Positions 1 through 5,828 of a stretch of 9,049 bases of DNA are shown here, one piece after another; the first letter of the stretch is position 1, and the number at the start of each line of letters is the position of its first letter. The notes below the pieces were generated by a model. The model made no database searches, was not told where the DNA came from, and worked only from the letters and a program-made list of their open reading frames with translations. Source of the stretch: Pseudomonadales bacterium (GTDB taxonomy: Bacteria; Pseudomonadota; Gammaproteobacteria; Pseudomonadales; Azotimanducaceae); NCBI GenBank assembly GCA_021295935.1, contig JAGWBL010000029.1, forward strand, positions 1,331-10,379, read 5' to 3'. A program made the translations under genes and the position numbers.

Positions 1-781
1 CCAGCGGTTGCTTTTCAAGGACTTGGGCGTTGAAGATCCTACCGTTGTACGCGGTACTCACGATGACTTCGCCATCCGCGAGCATCTGTGGCGGTTGGGC
101 ACCCGCTTCCCACCAAATGAGCGAACTTCGAATGGAATCCAGCTTTTCGAACGCTCGGACGAGTCCCTCTTCCGTGCCCAGCTCGTCATAAATCTTGTCC
201 AGTGGCACTCCATCTGCCATCAAAGCCCACTCAAGGTTGGCCACCGGTGTGCGTCTCATGGCACGACGTCCGGGAAACTTTTCCAAGTCGAAGAAGTCCT
301 CTACAGTGCTCGGTGCTTCTCCTTCGAAGAGTTCTCGGTTGTAGGCCATCACCGTCGCCCAGTAAATCGTGGGAACTCCACACTCCAAGTCGACATCGTC
401 GTCGTAGTCTTGAACAGGCGATGTACCGTCCGCAGCAGGCGGAAGAGATGCAAGTTCGATGGGTTCGAACAGCCCCTCGTCACACCCGATGATCGCTTCC
501 GTGCTCTCCACATCAACGACGTCCCAGTGGACCGATCCTGATTCCGCCTGCGCCCGGATCTGCGCCAGTCCGCCGTTGTAGTCGTCGAGATTCACGGTGA
601 TGCCCGTAGATTCGGTGAACGGAATGTGGTAGCCCTTCACGCAGGCCTTGGCATAAGAGCCTCCAAAACTCACGACCGTGATCGACTCTTCCGCGTGCAC
701 CCACGCTCCGAGCAAAAACAACACACAAAGCAATGCGCCACTGGTGAGCGATCGAATGCAGCCAAACCAACGCCTCGTCAT
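1..781 (-). CDS. Polyamine-type ABC transporter substrate-binding protein (PotD-like), C-terminus cut off by the window edge
   Basis: Periplasmic binding protein that would capture a small cationic or organic solute and hand it to an inner-membrane permease. I translated this frame by hand; it has no stop and runs off position 1, leaving 260 codons of a family usually near 340-370. Residues 1-30 form a signal peptide: MTRRW, a hydrophobic run ALLCVLFLLGAWV, then VHA followed by EES, which fits cleavage after A30. The mature start has the strand ITVVSFGGSYAKA, typical of COG0687 PotD-like proteins. Further on come VNLDDYNGGLAQI, WDVVDVES and GVPTIYWATVMAYN, all usual family positions. The start is ATG at 781, with AGGAG overlapping the stop of the upstream ATPase gene and a 6-nt spacer, so the two are almost certainly co-transcribed and possibly translationally coupled. 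Spermidine/putrescine is the family default, but many homologues bind other solutes, so the ligand is unproven. Confidence 0.9.
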   Translation of the reverse strand, partial: MTRRWFGCIRSLTSGALLCVLFLLGAWVHAEESITVVSFGGSYAKACVKGYHIPFTESTGITVNLDDYNGGLAQIRAQAESGSVHWDVVDVESTEAIIGCDEGLFEPIELASLPPAADGTSPVQDYDDDVDLECGVPTIYWATVMAYNRELFEGEAPSTVEDFFDLEKFPGRRAMRRTPVANLEWALMADGVPLDKIYDELGTEEGLVRAFEKLDSIRSSLIWWEAGAQPPQMLADGEVIVSTAYNGRIFNAQVLEKQPL

Positions 782-787
782 TTCTCG

Positions 788-792
788 CTCCT
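788..792 (-). promoter_or_regulatory. Shine-Dalgarno AGGAG for the substrate-binding protein gene
   Basis: On the minus strand the sequence reads TAGGAGCGAGAAATG. AGGAG overlaps the TAG stop of the ATPase gene (793-791) and sits 6 nt before the ATG at 781. This fixes the start and suggests the second gene is translated by ribosomes finishing the first. Confidence 0.8.
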
Positions 793-1903
793 ATTCCAGC
801 GCAAGTGCACGACAGTCCAGCGCTGACCATCCAATTGTCACCCTGTCGCCCGGCAAGACCAAACCGTGGCCAAGGATATTGGAGATCTTCACCACGAAAT
901 CGTCCTGTCCGATAACCCTTACGGAAATTCGGAGGTGGTCCCCGAGAAAGACGATGTCGTTGACCACCGCTTCGAATTCGTTGGAGTAGAGGCCGGGTTC
1001 CGGCGACAGCGCAACGCGCTCCGGCCGGATGGCGACCGTGGAGGCGTCGCCAACCCGAAACTCGCCGACGCCAAATGCCTTGACGCGGGCGTTTCCCACG
1101 ATGACGCTGACGACACGGTCGGAGACCTCGCTGACCAATCCAGGCAAGTGGTTGTTCTCGCCTATGAACTCCGACACAAACGGCGCGTCCGGTTGTTCGT
1201 AGAGGGTCTCGGGATCCGAAACCTGCTGGATTCGACCTTCATTGAAAACCGCCACGCGATCCGAAAGCACCATGGCCTCCTGCTGGTCGTGCGTCACATA
1301 AACCATGGTGACGCCCACGTTCCGCTGGATTCGCCGAATCTCGTACTGCATTTCTTCTCGCAGCGTGCGGTCGAGCGCGCCGAGGGGCTCGTCCATCAAC
1401 ACCAGGTCCGGTTCGAAGACCAAAGCCCGGGCAATGGCTATTCGCTGTTGCTGCCCTCCCGAAAGCTGAGACGGCCGACGATCTTCAAATCCCTCCAACT
1501 GCACCAAGTCCAGGGCTCGGGCGACCCGCTGGCTCCTTTCGGTGGTGTCCACCCCGCGGACCTCAAGCGGAAACGCGAGATTCTTGCCCACGGTCATGTT
1601 GGGGAACAGAGCATAGTTCTGGAACACCATCCCGATGTTCCGCTTGTGTGGCGGCTTGTTGTAGACCTCTTCTCCGTTGATGAAGATGCTGCCCCCGGAT
1701 GTGGGTTCGAATCCCGCAAGCATCATCAGGCAAGTCGTCTTGCCCGAACCCGAGGGCCCTAGCAACGTCAGAAACTCCGTCCGGTAGATGTCCAAGTCGA
1801 GGTCATCGACGATCTTGGAGGTGCCGTCGAATGTCTTCGAGACCCCTGCAAACCGCACGTGCACGTCGTCCTTGGAGGGAAGCGGGGTCTGTCTCTTCAG
1901 CAT
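791..1903 (-). CDS. Polyamine-type ABC transporter ATP-binding protein (PotA-like)
   Basis: Cytoplasmic ATPase that would power import through the partner permeases. Numbered from the ATG at 1903 (370 aa; E. coli PotA is 378): Walker A GPSGSGKTT at about 49-57, Q-loop VFQNYALFPNMTV with Q95, signature LSGGQQQR at 147-154, Walker B DLVLMDEP at 166-173, D-loop GALD, and switch His in VTHDQQEA at 205. A C-terminal TOBE-like domain runs from about 255 to the end (VAIRPERVALSPEP, GDHLRISVRV). The whole layout matches the PotA/FbpC/UgpC group. The frame is open upstream to a GTG at 2038, with an ATG at 2020, adding up to 45 residues rich in Arg, Pro, Lys and Ser. I prefer 1903 because AGGA lies 7 nt upstream and the length fits the family; the longer form is not excluded. 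The gene ends in TAG, 9 nt before the binding-protein gene. The transported solute is not shown by the sequence. Confidence 0.93.
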   Translation of the reverse strand: MLKRQTPLPSKDDVHVRFAGVSKTFDGTSKIVDDLDLDIYRTEFLTLLGPSGSGKTTCLMMLAGFEPTSGGSIFINGEEVYNKPPHKRNIGMVFQNYALFPNMTVGKNLAFPLEVRGVDTTERSQRVARALDLVQLEGFEDRRPSQLSGGQQQRIAIARALVFEPDLVLMDEPLGALDRTLREEMQYEIRRIQRNVGVTMVYVTHDQQEAMVLSDRVAVFNEGRIQQVSDPETLYEQPDAPFVSEFIGENNHLPGLVSEVSDRVVSVIVGNARVKAFGVGEFRVGDASTVAIRPERVALSPEPGLYSNEFEAVVNDIVFLGDHLRISVRVIGQDDFVVKISNILGHGLVLPGDRVTIGWSALDCRALALE

Positions 1904-2107
1904 GCGGGGTTCCTGGCTCGCAGCGTCGATCGAGGGAGGCTCGCTCTTCTTGTCGGGTCTCGAGGGCCTGTTCGTGCCTCGTCCCAACCCAAGCGGAAGA
2001 CGTACACCCTTGCCGGGCATGGTAGCGAAGAAGCCCACCGAATCATCTGAGCCTTGCGGTCGCGGGACAAATCGGCATGCCTCCTACCGTTAACAGGCTA
2101 CCATTCG

Positions 2108-2122
2108 CACCTCCAGCAGGTG
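2108..2122. promoter_or_regulatory. Possible operator: CACCT-N5-AGGTG dyad
   Basis: CACCT (2108-2112) and AGGTG (2118-2122) are perfect inverted repeats around CCAGC. They sit centrally between two divergent genes, where a shared regulator would be expected to bind. The arms are only 5 bp, so chance occurrence is quite possible, and no regulator family is implied. Confidence 0.25.
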
Positions 2123-2133
2123 TGCAAACGGGC

Positions 2134-2143
2134 GGCGATCGCC
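2134..2143. promoter_or_regulatory. Perfect 10-bp palindrome GGCGATCGCC
   Basis: A perfect palindrome containing the octamer GCGATCGC, 11 bp from the CACCT/AGGTG dyad in the divergent intergenic region. It could be part of an operator. The octamer is over-represented in some genomes for unrelated reasons, so this is a weak call. Confidence 0.18.
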
Positions 2144-2274
2144 GAAGATCCACTCCATCCGAGCAGTTCCAGGCTGCGCGGAAACGATCACGATCTCTGC
2201 TGCATCCTTCAAGAGCGGCGCGCTCGCCTCCTCGTTGTTCCGCAAGTCCATTCCGATCCGAATCACGCACTCTC

Positions 2275-3690
2275 ATGAACTTGCATCAGTCACGGAACTA
2301 CCTTGACCGGCTGTGGGATGAACTCGCCATCCCCACGCTCGAGGACTACATTCGCATACCCGCGAAGTCCCCGTCCTTCGACAGAGACTGGGAAGCGAAC
2401 GGATACCTGGTGTCCGCTGCAGAACTGCTGCGCTCTCAGGTTGACCGCCACGGCATCGTCGGCGCTACGCATCGGCTGGCGCCGGCCGATGGCCAGCCCC
2501 CAGTGATCGTGGTCGCCGTGCCTGCATTTGGCGACGCGCGCGGCAACGTGTTGATGTACGGCCACTATGACAAGCAGCCCGAATTCGAAGGCTGGCACGA
2601 GGGATGCGGGCCGTGGACCCCGGTGCGAAAGGGCGAGCTGCTATACGGACGCGGTGGAGGCGATGACGGCTACGCCATCTTCTCGGCGCTTTCGTCGATT
2701 GGCGTGCTGCAGGACCAGCAGATCCCTCATCCGCGCTGCCTGATCCTGATCGAAGGCACCGAAGAGAGTGGAAGCTACAACCTGCCCATGTACATGGACA
2801 TGCTTGCAGACGAAATCGGCGAGCCGGATCTGCTCGTGTGCCTGGATGCTGAGGCGGGCAACTACGACCAGCTGTGGCGGACGACGTCGTTACGGGGAAT
2901 CATCGTCGGTCAGCTCACCGTTCGCGTGCTTGAAGAGGGCGTTCACTCTGGCATCGCGGGAGGCATCGTGCCCTCGAGCTTTCGGATAGCCCGCAACGTC
3001 CTCGACCGGCTTGAGAATTCGACTTCCGGGCAGATGGCGGACTGCCTGCGTGTTCAGATCCCTCCAACGGTTCGACATCAAGCGGCGAAGACCGCAGCCT
3101 GTCTGGGCCAAGGCGTGATCGAACGCTACCCATGGGCGGGTGAGACTCGCCCTGCATCCAGTGATCCAGTCCAGCTCCTGCTCTCCAACTCGTGGGAACC
3201 AAGCCTGGCGACCACGGGGTTCGAAGGGGCTCCTTCCATGGACTCCGCCGGTAACACGCTTAGACCTCAGACGCAGCTCAAGCTTTCGATACGGACACCC
3301 CCTACGTTGGATGCGGCCCGAGCCGCGCAGTCGATCAAGCAGCTTCTGGAGAGAGAAGCGCCCCAAGACGCTGACGTGAGGTTTGACATTGAGGCGGCAG
3401 AGCCCGGCTGGAGAGCCAAGGAGATGTCAACTTGGCATGCGAAGTGCTTGGACTCGGCGTCACGCGCCTGGTTCGGCGAAACCCTCCAGGAGATCGGCTG
3501 CGGAGGCACGATTCCGTTCATGAACATGTTGGGCACTCGCTTTCCCGACTGCGAGGTTCTCGCCACAGGTGTGCTGGGACCACATTCGAACGCGCACGGT
3601 CCGAACGAATTCCTTAACATTGACACTGCCAAGAAGGTAACCGGTTGCGTCTCCGAACTGTTGCGCCAAGCTACGCAGCATGTCGGCTAG
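2275..3690 (+). CDS. M20-family zinc metallopeptidase (dipeptidase/deacylase type)
   Basis: Likely a cytoplasmic di-zinc hydrolase that cleaves a dipeptide or an N-acyl amide. 471 aa from ATG 2275, the normal length for the carnosinase/ArgE/DapE clan. The metal-site residues are all present: H97 and D99 in YGHYDKQP, bridging D130 in GRGGGDDGY, the general-base and metal pair E163-E164 in GTEESGS, D191 in VCLDAEAG, and the last His (H441) in NAHGPNEF. Residues about 205-330 form the lid/dimerisation domain, with EGVHSG (H224), and CGGTIPF near 409-415 matches the family's GGSIP loop. Where many relatives have DDKG, this one has DDGY, a variant that may mark a subfamily. The frame is open back to 2077, but the added residues look non-coding; 2275 gives the proper N-terminus (MNLHQSRNYL) although no clear Shine-Dalgarno precedes it. 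Its neighbour across the divergent promoter is a PotA/PotD-like transporter, so a shared substrate is plausible. Substrate unknown; family call firm. Confidence 0.92.
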   Translation: MNLHQSRNYLDRLWDELAIPTLEDYIRIPAKSPSFDRDWEANGYLVSAAELLRSQVDRHGIVGATHRLAPADGQPPVIVVAVPAFGDARGNVLMYGHYDKQPEFEGWHEGCGPWTPVRKGELLYGRGGGDDGYAIFSALSSIGVLQDQQIPHPRCLILIEGTEESGSYNLPMYMDMLADEIGEPDLLVCLDAEAGNYDQLWRTTSLRGIIVGQLTVRVLEEGVHSGIAGGIVPSSFRIARNVLDRLENSTSGQMADCLRVQIPPTVRHQAAKTAACLGQGVIERYPWAGETRPASSDPVQLLLSNSWEPSLATTGFEGAPSMDSAGNTLRPQTQLKLSIRTPPTLDAARAAQSIKQLLEREAPQDADVRFDIEAAEPGWRAKEMSTWHAKCLDSASRAWFGETLQEIGCGGTIPFMNMLGTRFPDCEVLATGVLGPHSNAHGPNEFLNIDTAKKVTGCVSELLRQATQHVG

Positions 3691-3714
3691 CATGACGCGC
3701 CGGGGCGCCATCAG

Positions 3715-4311
3715 CTACAGTTCGGCTCGGGACCTGCTGTGCGCACCGAACCGTCTCTCGAGAAAATCCCACTGGTCTGCGAGTATCCGACCGCTGTTGC
3801 ACAACGCGAGATGTTCCGCTGCGTTGGGAACGTACGGCACAGCGATCAGTTCCATTGCGCACTCGTGCGGCAGGCGGTTGCCCTTGAAGTGGTTGCAGCG
3901 CCTGCACGCCGCTACGATGTTCTGCCAACGGTCTGTTCCGCCCCGGGACTTCGGCGTGATGTGGTCCCTTGTGAGAGCCCCGTCCGCGAATCTGCCTCCG
4001 CAGTACATGCACCGATGGTGGTCCCGAGCGAACAGGGCGGCGTTTGTGACGGATGGTTCGGCGCGCTGGCTCCTCACAATCTTGCCTCGGCAAGAGATAA
4101 TGGTGTGGATGTCCAGATGGATTCGTTTTCCGGTCGCCTTGGATATTCCGCCAATCAAACGCAGAACGGTATCCCCCATCGTCCATCGAACCAGCTCGCG
4201 ACTGTAGAGGCTCGCAGCCTTGCTCCAGTGGATCCAGCCAACGGGATGGCCTGCGATGTCCAGGCGAAGCACGCGCGGCACTCGTTCAAATTGGTCAAGC
4301 GTGGCTAACAC
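3715..4311 (-). CDS. Stand-alone HNH endonuclease (HNH_5-like)
   Basis: Small metal-dependent nuclease-fold protein. From the GTG at 4311 it has 198 residues: an N-terminal domain (VLRLDIAGHPVGWIHW, then LYSRELVRWTMGDTVLRLIGG) that resembles the short alpha/beta leader found before HNH in this family, followed by the zinc-finger HNH module. The module has CMYC (C101, C104), LTRDHITPKSRGG with D116-H117, N131 in RWQNIV and CRRCN (C136, C139, N140) followed by FKGNR, so all core residues are intact. It ends in TAG, 24 nt from the end of the convergent peptidase gene. The start is uncertain: the frame is open upstream to a TTG at 4545, which would overlap the divergent lipoprotein gene, and GTG at 4281 is another option. 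I chose 4311 because a GGA lies about 9 nt upstream and related proteins have only 10-20 residues before VLRLD. There is no restriction, phage or toxin partner nearby, so its role is unknown; DNA repair or housekeeping is as likely as defence. Confidence 0.85.
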   Translation of the reverse strand: MLATLDQFERVPRVLRLDIAGHPVGWIHWSKAASLYSRELVRWTMGDTVLRLIGGISKATGKRIHLDIHTIISCRGKIVRSQRAEPSVTNAALFARDHHRCMYCGGRFADGALTRDHITPKSRGGTDRWQNIVAACRRCNHFKGNRLPHECAMELIAVPYVPNAAEHLALCNSGRILADQWDFLERRFGAHSRSRAEL

Positions 4312-4352
4312 TTCAAGCGATCCGTTTCGTCGGTGGACCCATGGAGTCTTCG

Positions 4353-4377
4353 CTGCAAATGTTACAAATTGTTGCAG
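4353..4377. promoter_or_regulatory. Nested dyad CTGCAA-N13-TTGCAG, also readable as GTTACA-N4-GTTGCA direct repeats
   Basis: CTGCAA (4353-4358) and TTGCAG (4372-4377) are perfect inverted repeats in an AT-rich island of the HNH/lipoprotein divergent intergenic region (4312-4471). Inside lies ACAA-A-TTGT, a second dyad. The same bases give GTTACA (4361-4366) and GTTGCA (4371-4376), direct hexamers spaced one helical turn apart. That is the layout used by OmpR/RstA-type response regulators, whose RstA-like box is close to GTTACA-N4-GTTACA. The site is about 95 bp upstream of the lipoprotein start. Binding is inference; the repeats are visible. I see nothing else notable in this 160-bp gap. Confidence 0.35.
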
Positions 4378-4471
4378 AGAATCGGGAATGGGATCGCTTT
4401 GGACGCGTTTCAAGGTCCACGTCCGAATGGCCCATTCCCTTCGAGACTCCGCCCGGAATCGAGAGAGGTTG

Positions 4472-4750
4472 ATGAACCGAGTGAGTGTCAGGTCTTCGCT
4501 TGCTGCCACGGTGGCGATCGCGTTGGCGCTTACGGGTTGTCGCAATTCTCCGGAGCAGGGGCAGCTTGAACCCGTCCTTCACAAGGAAACGGACGAGTTC
4601 TGGCTCTGCGGTTCCGAGAACGAGGAAGGCGAATGGGAATGCGAGGAAGGCGAACAAGACTTTCCGCCGCCGGAAGTCTCGAAGATTGCCGTGCCGGATC
4701 CGGACAGCGACCGTGGCGAAATCGACCTGACAACGTTCCTTAGCGCCTAG
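4472..4750 (+). CDS. Lipoprotein N-terminal part, ending at an in-frame TAG (probably the first half of a broken SPOR-domain lipoprotein)
   Basis: ATG 4472 follows a purine-rich GAGAGAGG. Residues 1-23 are a lipoprotein signal: MNRVSVRSSL, a hydrophobic stretch AATVAIALA and lipobox LTGC with the lipidated Cys at C23. R24-N25 follow instead of Asp at +2, which points to outer-membrane rather than inner-membrane sorting. After it come a short acidic region with DEFWLCGSENEEGEWEC (two cysteines that could pair) and a Pro/Asp/Glu-rich linker, PPPEVSKIAVPDPDSDRGE. The frame stops with TAG at 4748-4750 after 92 residues, then stays open in the same frame to 5275. The usual design of such proteins is lipobox, acidic linker and C-terminal SPOR domain, so I read this as half of one gene. 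A free 92-residue lipoprotein is the alternative. Divergent from the HNH gene. Confidence 0.75.
   Translation: MNRVSVRSSLAATVAIALALTGCRNSPEQGQLEPVLHKETDEFWLCGSENEEGEWECEEGEQDFPPPEVSKIAVPDPDSDRGEIDLTTFLSA
4622..4654 (+). repeat. 12-bp direct repeat GAGGAAGGCGAA, 21-bp period, inside the lipoprotein gene
   Basis: The 12-mer occurs at 4622-4633 and 4643-4654, exactly seven codons apart, giving the peptide EEGE-WEC-EEGE. It is in frame and may be a small internal duplication in the acidic linker, or simply codon choice for two similar acidic patches. Confidence 0.5.
4748..4750 (+). other. In-frame amber codon interrupting the SPOR lipoprotein frame
   Basis: TAG separates ...TTFLSA from EQENALEAEENE..., and both sides are in the same frame with the same acidic character. 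A single C-to-T change from CAG (Gln) would explain it, but CAG as the ancestor is a guess. Other genes here end in TAG (positions 791, 3688, 3715 and 5273), so genome-wide reading of TAG as an amino acid is unlikely. The options are a recent nonsense mutation, a base error, or readthrough. The bases around it form the palindrome CCTAGG. Confidence 0.75.
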
Positions 4751-4765
4751 GAACAGGAAAACGCC

Positions 4766-5275
4766 TTGGAAGCTGAGGAGAACGAGCTCGTACAGCCTGA
4801 GACAGAGAAAGTGATAAAGCTGGTCAACCCGCCATACCGCTCGCTTGCACACTTCATTGCACCAAGCGAGACGCTGATGGACTTGCCTGGCGACTACCTT
4901 GTCGTGGAGATAGCCAGCTCCGATTCGCGGGATGTGATCGACGAGTTCCTCGGCAGCAGCACCGACGTCGTTAGAGACCTGGTGGAGATTCTGCTGGTCG
5001 AGAAAGAAGGCGACCTTCACTACGTCGTCTTGTTGGGGATCTACCGGGACCGCAATCGCGCCGATGTAGCCGCGCTCAGCTACAGGTACGACACGGAAGG
5101 AGGGACAACGAAAGTCGTTGAATTGTCCGCGATTCAGGCCGGCGTCCTGTCAGCGTCAGCGCGTCATGCGGAGATCATCCCGATTGACGAGACGCTTGAC
5201 TCCCACGATGACGCCGATGTCGAGGTGTCTGACCAGGAAGAGTCGGCAGAGACCGAAGGCGCCGTGCAGCCTTAG
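4766..5275 (+). CDS. SPOR-like domain protein, probably the severed C-terminal half of the lipoprotein at 4472
   Basis: 169 residues from a TTG at 4766; it has no signal peptide of its own. Residues about 42-130 look like a SPOR (sporulation-related repeat) fold, which binds denuded glycan of septal peptidoglycan in the periplasm: GDYLVVEIASSDSRDVIDEFL for the first strand and helix, then YVVLLGIYRDRNRADVAAL for the central strand and second helix, and a final basic-to-acidic segment. The tail DETLDSHDDADVEVSDQEE is strongly acidic. A SPOR domain has no role without export, which argues that this half belongs to the upstream lipobox-bearing piece (combined 4472-5275, 268 codons including the amber and final stop). 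AGGA lies 7 nt before the TTG, so restart on the same mRNA would be possible, but the product would stay in the cytoplasm. The SPOR call is by pattern, not by a profile search. Ends in TAG, 11 nt from the convergent peroxiredoxin gene. Confidence 0.65.
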   Translation: MEAEENELVQPETEKVIKLVNPPYRSLAHFIAPSETLMDLPGDYLVVEIASSDSRDVIDEFLGSSTDVVRDLVEILLVEKEGDLHYVVLLGIYRDRNRADVAALSYRYDTEGGTTKVVELSAIQAGVLSASARHAEIIPIDETLDSHDDADVEVSDQEESAETEGAVQP

Positions 5276-5286
5276 ACGTCGGAGCC

Positions 5287-5769
5287 TCAAAGCTCTTCGA
5301 GAATCGCCTGGGCACCGCTGACGGTAACGCCCAAACCAGGTTCCACACCCAGTGCCGTGATGACTCCCAAACCGTCCACGACCATCGCGTAGCGCTGGGA
5401 TCTCGTTCCCATACCAAACCGCGACACGTTCAGTTCGAGTCCCATGGCTGAGGCGAATGCACCGTTGCCATCGCTGACCATGACGATGGAGTCCGCATCC
5501 TCCGCGTCCTTCCACGCGCCCAAGACAAACGGGTCGTTGACGGCGATGCAGAAGATCTCATCCACTCCCTTCGCCTTGATGGCGTCTGCGCACTCTACGA
5601 ACGAGGGCAGGTGCTTCACGGAACACGTAGGAGTGAACGCGCCGGGAACTGCAAACCAAACAGTGCGCCTTCCCAATGCCAGTTCATGGGACGTCACGGT
5701 TTGGGGTGCGCCGTCGCGCATGACCATGAGCTGCGCGTTCGGAAGCCTGTCACCTGCCGTGAGAGACAT
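5287..5769 (-). CDS. Peroxiredoxin, Prx5 (type II) family
   Basis: Cytoplasmic thiol peroxidase that reduces hydrogen peroxide or organic hydroperoxides. 160 aa from ATG 5769, the normal size; a GTG at 5781 would add four residues. MSLTAGDRLPNAQL is the usual N-terminus. PGAFTPTCS contains the peroxidatic Cys (C49), with T46 as its supporting residue, and the conserved Arg is R126 in TRSQRYAM. Other cysteines are C60 and C74; C74 in EIFCIAVND lies 25 residues after the active Cys, the same spacing as C51/C76 of plant PrxII. There is no C-terminal Cys matching the resolving residue of human PRDX5, so a glutaredoxin- or thiol-dependent mechanism is likely. Last of four co-directional minus-strand genes, 59 nt after the dehalogenase. 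A peroxide scavenger fits an operon with a P450, whose uncoupled turnover releases peroxide; that link is inference. Confidence 0.92.
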   Translation of the reverse strand: MSLTAGDRLPNAQLMVMRDGAPQTVTSHELALGRRTVWFAVPGAFTPTCSVKHLPSFVECADAIKAKGVDEIFCIAVNDPFVLGAWKDAEDADSIVMVSDGNGAFASAMGLELNVSRFGMGTRSQRYAMVVDGLGVITALGVEPGLGVTVSGAQAILEEL

Positions 5770-5828
5770 GGATCGTTCCACGTTGACCCGGTTTCATTCT
5801 AGTTGGCGTCTCCTGACCGACACAGTGG

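Larger units (their letters stand above)
1904..2274. other. Divergent intergenic region between the transporter operon and the peptidase gene
   Basis: About 370 bp with no gene I can support. Both flanking genes read outward, so it should hold both promoters. Open frames extend into it from both sides (minus to 2038, plus from 2077), but the plus extension is an Arg/Ser/Pro-rich stretch with no family resemblance. The notable content is a 5-bp dyad with a 5-bp spacer at 2108-2122, a 10-bp perfect palindrome at 2134-2143 and a GTTAAC palindrome near 2088-2093. I found no convincing -35/-10 pair on either strand. Confidence 0.55.

Noticed and set aside
8..541. 177-codon plus-strand open frame at the left edge
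   Set aside because: Antisense to the substrate-binding protein, whose minus-strand frame gives a clear signal peptide and family motifs.
866..1762. 298-codon plus-strand open frame opposite the ATPase gene
   Set aside because: Fully antisense to a PotA-like gene with intact motifs; the translation is His/Arg/Asp-rich with no recognisable fold. It is a mirror of the GC-rich coding strand.
2077..2274. 66-residue N-terminal extension of the M20 peptidase
   Set aside because: Composition (Arg, Ser, Pro) is unlike the rest of the protein, and M20 enzymes start close to MNLHQSRNYLDRLWDELAIP; treated as 5' non-coding.
3691..3714. GC-rich mini-hairpin GCGCCGGGGCGC between the convergent peptidase and HNH genes
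   Set aside because: At most a 4-bp stem with a 4-nt loop and no T-tract, so not called a terminator.
4313..5020. 235-codon minus-strand open frame opposite the lipoprotein
   Set aside because: Antisense to the lipobox/SPOR frame and overlaps the upstream part of the HNH frame; no family resemblance, Phe/Leu/Arg-rich shadow.
5254..5286. AAGGC/GCCTT inverted repeat at the lipoprotein-peroxiredoxin convergent end
   Set aside because: Only a 5-bp stem, within coding sequence and without a T-run on either strand; not supportable as a terminator.
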